From a bacterium (GTDB taxonomy: Bacteria > Orphanbacterota > Orphanbacteria > Orphanbacterales > Orphanbacteraceae): a stretch of DNA of 64,000 nt. The stretch spans positions 919,892-983,891 of the forward strand of contig JALGYY010000017.1 of NCBI GenBank assembly GCA_025782575.1, read 5' to 3'. Position numbers and translations under genes: made by a program. The notes under the pieces are model-generated. The model saw only the letters and a program-made list of their open reading frames with translations. It was not told the origin of the DNA and did not search any database. The stretch's first letter is position 1; each line of letters starts with the position of its first letter. Positions 34,373 through 43,421 of the stretch are shown here, piece by piece.

Positions 34373-36649
34373 CTATTGGATGTAGCCGAGAGCCCGAAGC
34401 TCTTTTAGTACTGATTCATCTGCGCCTTCCGACGCGGGATCATCCTCGCCGGCGTCAGGCACCCCCCCCTCATACCGATCAATCCATGTAACAGGATTGG
34501 CAGCACGATACTTTTCGCTGAGGGCGCCCAGCATCACTTTCCCTTCCCACTCCAGAGACTGGGGAAGCCCGAGAAGATAGAAAAGGGTCGGCACGACGTC
34601 GTAGATGGTCGCCCCTCGAAACCTCTTTCCCTTTGCCGCGTTATCACCCGACAGAATCACGATCCCGTTGATCCTGTGATTGCCCGACTTGGGCGATCGT
34701 TTGGCGATCAGCGATACCGGAATCTCGCTTCCTGGAATTGCCATCACCCCGCCGAGAGCATCAAGGTTCAGTTCGGCTAAGAGATCCCCTTTACTCGACG
34801 TCTCGCCGGCATGGGGATCGCGCCGGATATCCAGGAAAACCGGTGTGCCGATACCGGTCCGAAGACCTTTCAGTATGCGCTCCGCCTCGTCGAGGGCACG
34901 CGGGAAATCGGCAGGTGACACGATTCCCTCCTCTTCCCGCCCGATCAGGTTCACGAACAACTTCAGGACATGGGGGCGCTCCGAATCACGCCCTCCATGA
35001 AAGCGGGACTTCGAAAGTATGATCTTGCCGTCCGCCTCCGCCGCCCAACCGAGTGAAAGCAGGAGCGGCTTCGGTTGCACTGAAATCTGGCGGTCGTACC
35101 GGTAACCGCTTCCATGGTCGCTCACCACCATTACCGTCGTCATCGGTTCCATGCGGTCGAGGATTTCCCCGATACACTCATCTACGAACCGCGTGTACGA
35201 GTCGATGACTCGAGAGAGTTCGCTCATTTCGTCGCTCCCGATTTCGTAGAGCCAATCGGTCAGCTTGGGGTTATGCTCGGATCCGTAGAACTTGCGAAAC
35301 TTGTGCTGGGTGGCGTCGGTTCCTCGAAAGTAGATCGCCATGACATCGGGTTGGCCTTCGTCGATACGCCGCAATGCGAAATCCTTCGTCACGAGATCGC
35401 GCAGGAATGTCTGATCGAGTACCTCGACCGCACTCTTCCTTAGATCCGACGCTCCCCGGTCATCTTCTCCCGGTTGATCACGCAACGGATCGTATGAAGT
35501 GAAACGATCCCGCATGTCCCCGATCCGCGGCCGGTAGTTATCGAGCAGGGAATCCAGAAACGGTTCGTAGCTATCAGGGAAGACGCGCTCGGGAATCGTG
35601 TGGTAGGTCGCCCGGTCTGTCAGCATCACTCCGCTCACCGAGTCGGGTGGCCATGACGGATACCATGACAGAACATCGACCGGGAGATCGAGATCAGTCA
35701 GTACATCCCAATAGGTTGCTTTCTGGCGAATCCGGTTGGTCGTCGTCACCCATCGGCCCCGGGCCTCGGAATACGAGAGGAAATCGAATACGCGGTGATC
35801 CTCGGGACGTCGGGAGGTCGCCACGCTCGTCCAGACCTGGGGCGACTTGATCGGGGGAAGGGTCGATCGCAATATGCCGGTGGAGCCGTTTTCAATCAGA
35901 CGTGCGAGCGCCGGCAGTTCCCCCTTTTCGAAGAGGGGATCGAGGAGATCCCAACCTACGCCGTCCAGGCAGAGAATGATCACTTTTGAAGCATCCTGCC
36001 CGGGCATGATCATGTCCGCCCGATTGCGGCCCCGTTCGGCGATGGCACCTGCAATCGAGACGCACAGGATGACGAACAGAATGGCGGTGAGCGCGGGGGC
36101 GATCCATGGTATTAGGAGGGCCTCTTTCCGCGGGACGGGACGGGAAATGATGAAAGATATGAGGCCGGCCGCCAGAAACGAGAGGAGCACCAGCACGAGA
36201 AACCCCACGCGGGCGGCGGAACCGGGCAGACGAAAATGGAGGAGCGCCAGAAGAGTGTAGCCGTAGAAAATGCCGCCCAGTACGACTGTGGAAAGCAGAA
36301 AAGTAATGGACCGGCCGTCGGGGCGGCGACCGGCGGCACGGGAAATCAGACCGTGCGCGAGGCCGGCAAGTGCCCCGGCCAGAGCTCCTCCAAGAGCATA
36401 GACTAGAAAGAGATGGAACGGGCTATCCAGGGCGCGCGCAACGGCACCGGAAAGAATCCGCCGGCTCACTTCGATGATCAGTTCATTGCCGACCAGAGTG
36501 TAATTGGGGAACGGGTACTCCAGATAGCAGACGAGAAAACCGACCAACGCGCCGTAGATGAGACCGACCGCCGTTCCTGCTCGCCAATGTTTTCCCAACA
36601 CTCGCCAGATCCTTCCCGCGTTCTCGGGAAACAGACTCCCGGGCAGCAA
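34373..36649 (-). CDS. Membrane-anchored AP-superfamily hydrolase, tandem copy B
   Basis: A 758-residue protein: about five membrane segments in residues 25-205, then an AP-superfamily domain. Catalytic motifs: ILCLDGVGWD, PPIKSPQVWTSVATSRRPED (nucleophile Ser), FRGTDATQHKF, VVSDHGSGY and SGNHRINGIVILSG. By the positive-inside rule the catalytic domain should be outside the cytoplasm. The start is a TTG directly after the stop of the paralogous gene, so expression is coupled; no ATG is available near it. It shares domain order and most motifs with its neighbour. The tail is LKELRALGYIQ. Phosphodiester or phosphoglycerol substrates on envelope glycolipids are possible. Confidence 0.88.
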   Translation of the reverse strand: MLPGSLFPENAGRIWRVLGKHWRAGTAVGLIYGALVGFLVCYLEYPFPNYTLVGNELIIEVSRRILSGAVARALDSPFHLFLVYALGGALAGALAGLAHGLISRAAGRRPDGRSITFLLSTVVLGGIFYGYTLLALLHFRLPGSAARVGFLVLVLLSFLAAGLISFIISRPVPRKEALLIPWIAPALTAILFVILCVSIAGAIAERGRNRADMIMPGQDASKVIILCLDGVGWDLLDPLFEKGELPALARLIENGSTGILRSTLPPIKSPQVWTSVATSRRPEDHRVFDFLSYSEARGRWVTTTNRIRQKATYWDVLTDLDLPVDVLSWYPSWPPDSVSGVMLTDRATYHTIPERVFPDSYEPFLDSLLDNYRPRIGDMRDRFTSYDPLRDQPGEDDRGASDLRKSAVEVLDQTFLRDLVTKDFALRRIDEGQPDVMAIYFRGTDATQHKFRKFYGSEHNPKLTDWLYEIGSDEMSELSRVIDSYTRFVDECIGEILDRMEPMTTVMVVSDHGSGYRYDRQISVQPKPLLLSLGWAAEADGKIILSKSRFHGGRDSERPHVLKLFVNLIGREEEGIVSPADFPRALDEAERILKGLRTGIGTPVFLDIRRDPHAGETSSKGDLLAELNLDALGGVMAIPGSEIPVSLIAKRSPKSGNHRINGIVILSGDNAAKGKRFRGATIYDVVPTLFYLLGLPQSLEWEGKVMLGALSEKYRAANPVTWIDRYEGGVPDAGEDDPASEGADESVLKELRALGYIQ

Positions 36650-38896
36650 TTAGTCAATATAACCCAGGGCGCGAAGCTCTTCCATCACGCTTTCCTCCCC
36701 CCCCGATCCCTCTGCCGCGTGTCCGGAACCGCCGCCGGTTCCGTCGTAGGATCTTACATATCGAACCGGTCGACCGTGCCGCCATTCGCCGTCCAATGCG
36801 TCGAGAATCGGCTTCCCTTCCCAGGCCAGCGAAAGTGGGAGCCCCATCAGATGGAAGAGGGTGGGCACTACATCGTAGACCGTCGCTCCCCGGACTCGTC
36901 CCCCCTGATTAGACGGCGTCCCGGCGAGGACGAATACTCCCCCCATCCTGTGATTTCCGGAGCGAGAAAACCGGGCGACCTCTTCTGTAATCGCCACAAG
37001 AGAGTCGCCAATCGCGATCTCTCCTCCCACGGCGCCCGCGTTGATCCTGCAAACGAGATCGCCGTTACTGTACCGGGTGCCCGCACGCTTCCCCATTTCC
37101 ACAGATGAAAAAACGGCATCACCACCTGTGGTGCGGAGCCCGCCGAGCCGGTCGAGCATTTGGGCGATTAGTTTTTCATACTCGGTCCGCGAAACGGTCC
37201 CCGATGTGTGCCTGCCGACCAGGTTGACATGAATTCGAAGGGAATTCGTCTTCGCTTTGTCCCAGTGGGCAACGACTTTCGATCCGGCCCTGTCAATCCG
37301 ATTGCCCTCCCCTTTCGCCCAACCGAGAAGACGGAGCAGCCGGCCTTCCTGCAGGTGGCTCTGCCGGTCATACGAGTAGCCGCTCGCATGGTCGGAGACC
37401 AGAAGGACCGCTGTATTCTCTCCGGATAGATCGAGAATCGAACCGATCTCCCTGTCGACGTAGCGCAGGTAAGCGTTCACGATATCGCCAAAAAACCCCA
37501 TCTCCTGATCTGTCATTTCGAATAGACGGCTCGCCAGCCAGGGATCGTTTCTAGCTGCGTGATACTTGCGGAATTCGTGTTGCACCGTGTCGGTACCCCG
37601 GAAATAGACGGTGAGGAGATCGGGTTGACGCTTTCTCATGATCCGTCTCGCCAGGGCGGACGTGACGAGATCCCGCAGATAGGACTGGTCGAGTATGTAC
37701 ATATCGAATCGACGGAGCGCGGCCGGGCCGTTCGAACCAAGGTCATCTTCGTCTTCATCCGGCACGTAGCTCGTCAGATCCAGGCGAAGCGCCGGCAGGC
37801 GCGACCGGAAGTCCGTGAGCAACGTGTCGAGTACCGGTTCCAGCTGCTCCGGAAACACTCGTCCTGTCACGTTGGGATAAGTGGCTCGATCGGACAGCAT
37901 GATTCCGGGAATGGAGTCGACCGGCCATGATGGATACCACGATAATAGGTCGACGGTGAGACCGAGACTCCCGATGATCTCCCAGAAAGTCGGTTGGAGA
38001 CGGTGCTTGTTCGTTACCGGAATAAACCTGCCCGGCTGGCTCGATTCAGTGATGAATCCCTGGATACCATGATCTTCGGGGCGACGAGAAGTGGCGACGC
38101 TCGTCCAGACGACGGGTGATTCAATCGGCGGCAGGAGTGAACGGAGCACGCCGCAACTTCCATTGGCAATCAGTCTGTCCAGGTTAGGGAGATCGCCGGT
38201 ACCGAGAAGCGGTTTGATTGTCGGCCAGTCTATGCCATCCACTGCGAACAGAATGATTTTGTGCGACGGTTCGCCGAAGGTCGGGTAGTCGATCAGTGAT
38301 GCACGCCGCGCGCGGTTCTCCGTAACTATCGTAAGGGCAAATAGAACGAGGAGACCGGAGAACACCAGAACAGGGATCCGGCGAGATCGGACGGGTTCGC
38401 GCAGGGGGAGGAGTCTGCCGGCGAGCCAGCCGACACCGGTTGCGAGAAGCAGCGCCGCCAGAAAGAAGGCCACCCAGAGCGGTTGCCACATGCGGGGGGG
38501 GACTTGAAGCGTCCGCACCATGACCGCCGGATAGAAAAAGAGCAGAAACGTGGCGAGTGTCGTGAGCGGGATCCGGAAACGCGTTCGTCTGCCGGGGCTG
38601 ATCCGGAACGCCGCCGCCGCGATCTGAACGAGGAGACCGAGCGCTCCCCCGGCGAGTGCGCCCGAAAGAGCGTAAAGCAGAAAGAGAGGATAGGGGCGGT
38701 CGGCAAGTGAAGCGACTTCGCCCGGGACAATCGTCCGGAGCGCCTCGATCAGGAGGGCGTTCCCGGCGACCGTATAAGTCGAAAAGGGTATTTCCAGCAG
38801 GGCGAAGAAAAGCCCGGCAAGGGCGCCCGTAAGCAACCCCGCGGCGAGACCGGCCTGCAGGTATCGATCCTTGCTCATGCCGAGTGATGGTAACAT
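36650..38896 (-). CDS. Membrane-anchored AP-superfamily hydrolase, tandem copy A
   Basis: A 748-residue paralogue of the following gene with the same plan: about five membrane segments, then a catalytic domain with ILFAVDGIDW, PPIESPVVWTSVATSRRPED, FRGTDTVQHEF, LVSDHASGY and SGNHRMGGVFVLAG. The region LLSWYPSWPVDS is almost the same in both copies. Tail residues are MEELRALGYID. It is the first gene of a minus-strand run reaching to 27692 and diverges from the M28/propeller gene across 65 bp. No clear ribosome site precedes the ATG at 38896; a second ATG at 38878 is the alternative start. Confidence 0.88.
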   Translation of the reverse strand: MLPSLGMSKDRYLQAGLAAGLLTGALAGLFFALLEIPFSTYTVAGNALLIEALRTIVPGEVASLADRPYPLFLLYALSGALAGGALGLLVQIAAAAFRISPGRRTRFRIPLTTLATFLLFFYPAVMVRTLQVPPRMWQPLWVAFFLAALLLATGVGWLAGRLLPLREPVRSRRIPVLVFSGLLVLFALTIVTENRARRASLIDYPTFGEPSHKIILFAVDGIDWPTIKPLLGTGDLPNLDRLIANGSCGVLRSLLPPIESPVVWTSVATSRRPEDHGIQGFITESSQPGRFIPVTNKHRLQPTFWEIIGSLGLTVDLLSWYPSWPVDSIPGIMLSDRATYPNVTGRVFPEQLEPVLDTLLTDFRSRLPALRLDLTSYVPDEDEDDLGSNGPAALRRFDMYILDQSYLRDLVTSALARRIMRKRQPDLLTVYFRGTDTVQHEFRKYHAARNDPWLASRLFEMTDQEMGFFGDIVNAYLRYVDREIGSILDLSGENTAVLLVSDHASGYSYDRQSHLQEGRLLRLLGWAKGEGNRIDRAGSKVVAHWDKAKTNSLRIHVNLVGRHTSGTVSRTEYEKLIAQMLDRLGGLRTTGGDAVFSSVEMGKRAGTRYSNGDLVCRINAGAVGGEIAIGDSLVAITEEVARFSRSGNHRMGGVFVLAGTPSNQGGRVRGATVYDVVPTLFHLMGLPLSLAWEGKPILDALDGEWRHGRPVRYVRSYDGTGGGSGHAAEGSGGEESVMEELRALGYID

Positions 38897-38944
38897 AGCG
38901 TTGCTGCGACGGCACGAGCAGGTGCCACCCTCTCGCCCTCAATT

Positions 38945-38953
38945 TGGTATACT
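38945..38953 (+). promoter_or_regulatory. Extended -10 promoter of the M28/propeller gene
   Basis: TGG-TATACT is an extended -10 element ending eight bases before the ATG at 38962. No ribosome site is present, so the transcript may be leaderless. Confidence 0.4.
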
Positions 38954-38961
38954 CGCTCGTA

Positions 38962-41652
38962 ATGAATGATCGATCGGACGTAACCATATTCCAGGCTGTT
39001 GTAATTGCGCTGCTCTTCCTGGTTTCTACAGCCGGGGCGGGTGCTCCCCCTCACGACTCGCTTGATGATCCGAATCCCGCCGAACAACCATTTCACGGGC
39101 ATGGGACTGTTACGCCCCTCCGCATTCTTTCTCCCGATTATGCCAAGCAGGCTGAACCGAACCCGCTCCTGGCCGGCGCGATCGAGCAGATCGATCGTGA
39201 CTCCCTCTATCGAACCGTGGCCGATCTCGAAGCGTTCGGCACGCGCTACGAATTCGCCGCCGAACAGGAGAGTGCGGCGGTCTATCTGGCGGACCGGTTC
39301 TCCGCCCTGGGGTATGAAGCCCGGTTCCACCACTACAACCTGACCACATGGGACGTGCGCGCCGTTTCGTTCGCTGATTCTTTCGTCGGCTGGATGGCCA
39401 TGACCCGGACCGGACCGAACGATTCGACTGTCATGCTCTCATCGATCGATGGAGGGCGGTCATGGGATCCTGTATTCGAAGCGGAACTCGCCGTCTATGG
39501 ACTCGCGGCAATCAGCCCCGCTCTTGCCTGGGCGGGCGGAACGGCCGGACGGCTTTACAGATGGGATGGGGACTCCTGGTCACTTGACAGAACTCTGGGA
39601 GACTCCCGTCTGATCGCGATCGACTTCATGGATCAAGATAATGGCATGGTCGCGGGAAGGAACGGCCTCGTCTGGAAGACGGAAGACGGCGGCGTGACCT
39701 GGCAGGAAATCTCGATCCCGGGCGCGATTCTCTATGACATCGAATACCTCGATTCAGTGACTGTGTGGACGTGTGGCACATCGGGACGGATCTGGCGCTA
39801 TGACGGCGCCGACTGGACAGTTGTATCGACGCCATCCAACAAAACTGTGCGAAGCCTCGACTTTGCCGGACCCGGTTTCGGGTTCGCGGCCACCAGCGGA
39901 ACTGACGGCCTTCTCTGGGACGGCTCGACCTGGAGTTCTCTCCCGATAGATTACAAGGAGGGCCAGGTGGTCGCCGTGCAGGGGGATTCCACCGTCTGGC
40001 TCGTCGTCCATCCTCTTCTCACCGTGGTTCTCCGATCCGAGAACCGGGGAACCACATGGGAGGAAGTGGAGTTTCCATTCGGGCTCAACTGGCGTTCGTT
40101 TAACGCCGTTCACCTGGAAAATGACGGGGGTGTTTTTCTGGCCGGTTTCGACGGCATGATCGTCGGCCGGTCGGATAATAATGCCGGCTGGAAGATCCCC
40201 GACCTTCCTCTCCGCGTGGCTCATCCTTCGCGCAATGTATACGCGGAGAAGCGGGGTCTGGAGCAGCCCGACCAGTACGTCATTCTGTCGGGCCACTATG
40301 ACTCGATTATTCAGAACGGTCTCGCCGATCCTCTCGAATATGCTCCGGGCGCGGATGATGACGCCAGCGGTATCGCCGCCATCCTCGAAGCGGCTCGGGT
40401 GCTCGCTGACGTTCCCACTTCCCGGTCCATTCGATTCCTTTGCTTTTCGGGCGAAGAGCTCGGGCTTCTCGGGAGCATCGCCTATGTAACGGAATTGAAA
40501 GAAGCGGGAGCGGAGATCTTCGCCGATCTGCAGATCGACATGATCGCATTTTCCGACGACGGACCGCTCCGGGTAATCGCGAACGATCCGTCCGAGTGGA
40601 TTCTTGATCGTGCGATCCCTCTCGGTGAGGCCTACTCTGAGAGCCTCGACATCTCGTATCAGATTTCTCCTGAAGAGACTTTCAGCGATCACGCCCCTTT
40701 CTGGGCGAACGGCTACAGCGCGGTGCAGATCAGCGAGACCATACTCCCTCTCACCAATGCGCTTCATACCCCGGGCGACACGATCGGCCATCTCGACTTC
40801 GACTTCGCGTACCGGTCGACGAGACTGGCGACCGCTCTTGCGGCCGATCTTGCAGGAGTGATGCAACCTTTGGATAGTCCGGCCGACATCATTGCCCAGG
40901 GGGTGTGCGGCGGTGTCTCGATAACATGGTCCCTCGTACAAGGGGCGGCGGAATACGCCATTCTGCGTGACGGAATCGTGATCGATACTTCGTTCGGACT
41001 CCCCCCAGTCTACTTCGATCAGGGAGCGATTGAGAATGTCCAGCATGAGTATGAAGTCGAAACAAGAGCGGCAGGACAGACAGCCGGCCGGTCCATTTCG
41101 GTTCCCGCCATGCGGCCTTACAATCGTCCCGGGGCGCCCGAGGGCTTTTCGGTTAACCAGAGTGGGCAGCTCTCTGTCGTTCTCAGTTGGGAACCGCTCC
41201 TGACCGCCGATGAACTTCGTGTCTTCAAAGACGGGGAACAGATCGCCTCGTTGCCGGGAAATGCGGTTGAATGGACCGATCCTGATGGATGTTGTGGCCA
41301 GGTTACCTATGAAGTTGTTGCGTTCAACTCGTGCGGTGCGAGCAGGGAAAAAGCGGCCGATTCTCTAGTAACTGCACCCGCCGGGTTCGTCCCTTACCCT
41401 AACCCGGCGGCAGCTACTATGGCATTCCCCTTCCGACGCACATCAGGTGGGGAGACGGCTCTCACTATCTACGACGCTGCAGGACGCGAGGTGCGCCGGA
41501 TTCTCGCTCCGGCCGGTCAGTCAGGAACAACGGCCGAACTGATCTGGGACCTCAAGGGCTCGGACGATCGAGTTGTTTCGCCCGGCATCTATTTCGCTCG
41601 CATTAAAAACGGCTCTGCGGTGACCACCAGAAAAATCGTGGTTGTGCGCTAA
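38962..41652 (+). CDS. Secreted M28 peptidase split by a beta-propeller insertion, with FlgD-Ig-like C-terminal tail
   Basis: An 896-residue exported protein. After the signal peptide (AVVIALLFLVSTAGAGA), the first M28 segment (SLYRTVADLEAFGTRYEF) is present at about residues 75-130. An insertion of about 270 residues follows, made of Ycf48/BNR-like propeller repeats (SSIDGGRSWDPV, WKTEDGGVTWQEIS, SENRGTTWEEVEF). The M28 metal site then resumes: GHYDS (His445), GADDDASG, SGEELGL, LQIDMIAF and SDHAPF. Next comes a fibronectin-III-like domain. The tail (FVPYPNPAAATMAF, then LTIYDAAGREVRRI) resembles FlgD-Ig/type-IX secretion sorting domains. It is probably secreted and possibly surface-bound. 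Confidence 0.88.
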   Translation: MNDRSDVTIFQAVVIALLFLVSTAGAGAPPHDSLDDPNPAEQPFHGHGTVTPLRILSPDYAKQAEPNPLLAGAIEQIDRDSLYRTVADLEAFGTRYEFAAEQESAAVYLADRFSALGYEARFHHYNLTTWDVRAVSFADSFVGWMAMTRTGPNDSTVMLSSIDGGRSWDPVFEAELAVYGLAAISPALAWAGGTAGRLYRWDGDSWSLDRTLGDSRLIAIDFMDQDNGMVAGRNGLVWKTEDGGVTWQEISIPGAILYDIEYLDSVTVWTCGTSGRIWRYDGADWTVVSTPSNKTVRSLDFAGPGFGFAATSGTDGLLWDGSTWSSLPIDYKEGQVVAVQGDSTVWLVVHPLLTVVLRSENRGTTWEEVEFPFGLNWRSFNAVHLENDGGVFLAGFDGMIVGRSDNNAGWKIPDLPLRVAHPSRNVYAEKRGLEQPDQYVILSGHYDSIIQNGLADPLEYAPGADDDASGIAAILEAARVLADVPTSRSIRFLCFSGEELGLLGSIAYVTELKEAGAEIFADLQIDMIAFSDDGPLRVIANDPSEWILDRAIPLGEAYSESLDISYQISPEETFSDHAPFWANGYSAVQISETILPLTNALHTPGDTIGHLDFDFAYRSTRLATALAADLAGVMQPLDSPADIIAQGVCGGVSITWSLVQGAAEYAILRDGIVIDTSFGLPPVYFDQGAIENVQHEYEVETRAAGQTAGRSISVPAMRPYNRPGAPEGFSVNQSGQLSVVLSWEPLLTADELRVFKDGEQIASLPGNAVEWTDPDGCCGQVTYEVVAFNSCGASREKAADSLVTAPAGFVPYPNPAAATMAFPFRRTSGGETALTIYDAAGREVRRILAPAGQSGTTAELIWDLKGSDDRVVSPGIYFARIKNGSAVTTRKIVVVR

Positions 41653-41706
41653 CCCGGATTTCTCATCAGCTTTCGCCGCAAGGAGAAATCGATGAACGTG
41701 CCCCGC

Positions 41707-41779
41707 TAATTCTGGGGACACAATACGCATCTCTACCAATACCGTGCGTGGGAATTGCGTATTGTGTCCCCGGAATTCA
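41707..41779. repeat. Palindromic intergenic repeat, copy 2
   Basis: Arms 41707-41729 and about 41756-41779 pair with one mismatch and share GGGGACACAATAC with copies 1 and 3. The outer duplicate seen in copy 1 is missing. It lies in the 180-bp gap between the M28 and cytochrome genes. Its right arm contains TTGTGT (41762-41767), 17 bp before TAGACT (41785-41790), a possible promoter for the cytochrome gene. Confidence 0.85.
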
Positions 41780-41832
41780 TTGGCTAGACTCGTCGTGTTA
41801 ATGGCATCTCAAACCAGGAGGCCACCAGGCAG

Positions 41833-42342
41833 ATGAACAAAGCAGCGATCGCATTGTCCATACTCGCGCTCATCCTGAGCACGATCGCCATCCTCCAGAT
41901 GGTCGGTCTTCGTGAGATCGAGATGGCCACGTCGTCGGCCGAGGATATGTTCCGTCCCGCCCGGAAAGCAGAAGAACGCCTCACCGTTCAAATGGAAAGG
42001 CTCCATCATTTTGCCGACAAACTCTATCTCTCGACTTACTGGGAGAACACCGACCTCGCCACATTCTACGTCAATAAAATCGAAGGGATAATCGAGGATA
42101 TTTCATTCGGACAATACGAGCAGAACGGCCTGGAGATCGGTGCGCTGGCCCGGGACATGTTACGGGGACCGCTTGACGGCATGGCAGCATCAATTCAGAC
42201 CGAAGAACAGGAGGCGATGGAGAGTGCGTGGTACGAGCTCGCTGCAGCCTGCAACGATTGCCACGCAGTAGCGGAACGGGAGTATATTCAGATCGAAGCA
42301 CCCGACAAAGGGATGTACACCAGTCAGCGGTTCATGAAGTAG
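41833..42342 (+). CDS. Membrane-anchored monohaem c-type cytochrome
   Basis: A 169-residue protein with an uncleaved N-terminal anchor (IALSILALILSTIAILQMVG), a helical periplasmic part, and one haem-binding motif CNDCH (Cys140, Cys143, His144) near the C-terminus. The helical layout with a C-terminal CxxCH resembles cytochrome c'-type four-helix proteins. Its electron partners are unknown. An AGGAGG site lies upstream of the ATG. It is convergent with the membrane-protein gene at 42352, nine bases away, and appears to be a single-gene unit. Confidence 0.8.
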   Translation: MNKAAIALSILALILSTIAILQMVGLREIEMATSSAEDMFRPARKAEERLTVQMERLHHFADKLYLSTYWENTDLATFYVNKIEGIIEDISFGQYEQNGLEIGALARDMLRGPLDGMAASIQTEEQEAMESAWYELAAACNDCHAVAEREYIQIEAPDKGMYTSQRFMK

Positions 42343-42351
42343 GATCGCAAG

Positions 42352-43170
42352 CTAGACCTCTACGCCCACCACACCCTTGATCGCAAACCCGAACAGTACG
42401 GAAACCACGAAGAAGACGAGCAGCCAGTGCAGGCTGTAGCCCCATGCTTTTGTGTCGCGATCAGGGTACTGGAATGAGATCGCCTGGAATGCCGAGCCCT
42501 TGGGGATGGGTTTCTCGGCGGGCGCCAACCAGACGGCCAGGATCCCCGCCTGATCTCGTCCTTCGGCAATTTTCGTAATCTTGTCGCCCACGACGATTCG
42601 CTTGGTCACGGTCTCGCCGGCCACGGTGATCTGGAGATCGTACTCCCCCTCGTTTTCGGCGCGCAGTCGCCAGTCCACTTCATGTTCCCTCGGAATCCGA
42701 ACCGGTAGGGCACTGATCGCGATGCCGGCCGGCACTTCGAGAGTCACATCACCCGGGTCAACGCTCTCACTGACCATGACTTTGAGAAGCGTCGATTCGC
42801 CTGGTAGAAGCGGCCGACGCTCATAGCGAACATCCAACTGAACAAGAATCGCCACCACAGGGAGCAGAACTACGATCAGAGGCGGAACGGCAAGCGACAG
42901 ATACTTCATGTTGGCCAGAAACGCCTTTCGCTGCGCAGCCATCTGGAGTCCCATGTCTTCCTGGAAGATTCGAATCTCGTAGATATAGGCGCTGATTTTA
43001 GACTTCGCAGCAGCAATCGCTTTCTGGTTGGACGTGAATTTCCAGACAACGAGCATGACGGCGCCGGTAAGAATCGATACGACAGATAGCCCGACGAACG
43101 GATGCATACCGCCGAAAAGGCCGATCAAGCCGTCGAAGAAAGCGGTCACCGCTTTGACGATAGGCCACAT
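42352..43170 (-). CDS. Membrane protein of Oxa1/EMC3 (DUF106)-like layout with extracytoplasmic domain
   Basis: A 272-residue protein that I do not recognise by name. It has a first membrane segment (FVGLSVVSILTGAVMLVVW), a charged helical hairpin of about 45 residues (NQKAIAAAKSKISAYIYEIR onward), and a second segment (LAVPPLIVVLLPVVAILVQL). A beta-rich domain at about residues 114-240 follows, then a third segment (LLVFFVVSVLFGFAIKGVVG). The TM1, cytosolic coiled coil, TM2 order is that of archaeal DUF106 and EMC3/TMCO1 proteins of the Oxa1/YidC superfamily. This is a resemblance in layout only. AAGGAA precedes the start. It is the last gene of the sulfate-activation/AP operon. Confidence 0.65.
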   Translation of the reverse strand: MWPIVKAVTAFFDGLIGLFGGMHPFVGLSVVSILTGAVMLVVWKFTSNQKAIAAAKSKISAYIYEIRIFQEDMGLQMAAQRKAFLANMKYLSLAVPPLIVVLLPVVAILVQLDVRYERRPLLPGESTLLKVMVSESVDPGDVTLEVPAGIAISALPVRIPREHEVDWRLRAENEGEYDLQITVAGETVTKRIVVGDKITKIAEGRDQAGILAVWLAPAEKPIPKGSAFQAISFQYPDRDTKAWGYSLHWLLVFFVVSVLFGFAIKGVVGVEV

Positions 43171-43204
43171 GGAGATTCAATTCCTTCCAATGGCTGGAGG
43201 GGAG

Positions 43205-43399
43205 CTACGAGATATAGCCGAGACCCTGCAGTTTCTTTTTGATTTCCTCTTCCGACGCCCCTTCTTCCACCGAGCTCAGCTCTTTCTCGAGGGCATGAAC
43301 GACAAACTCATCGACCGAAGAATATCCGGCGATTTCCGCGTACTTCTTTACTCGGACGAACAGGTCCTTTGTCAGTTTGACTTTTGGTCCACCAAACAT
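43205..43399 (-). CDS. Small ribbon-helix-helix-like protein with LGYI tail (RHH2)
   Basis: A 64-residue protein. KVKLTKDLFVRVKKYAEIAG is followed by YSSVDEFVVHALEKEL, the beta-helix-helix pattern of CopG/MetJ/Arc-type DNA-binding proteins. An acidic linker leads to the tail EEEIKKKLQGLGYIS. AAGGAG lies eight bases upstream of the ATG. It sits 22 bp after an AP-superfamily gene and 34 bp before the Oxa1-like gene, on the same strand. It may act with the related RHH protein encoded at the head of the operon. Direct DNA binding is inferred from the fold pattern only. Confidence 0.75.
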   Translation of the reverse strand: MFGGPKVKLTKDLFVRVKKYAEIAGYSSVDEFVVHALEKELSSVEEGASEEEIKKKLQGLGYIS

Positions 43400-43421
43400 G
43401 ATGTCTCCTTCCTGCGGTGAT

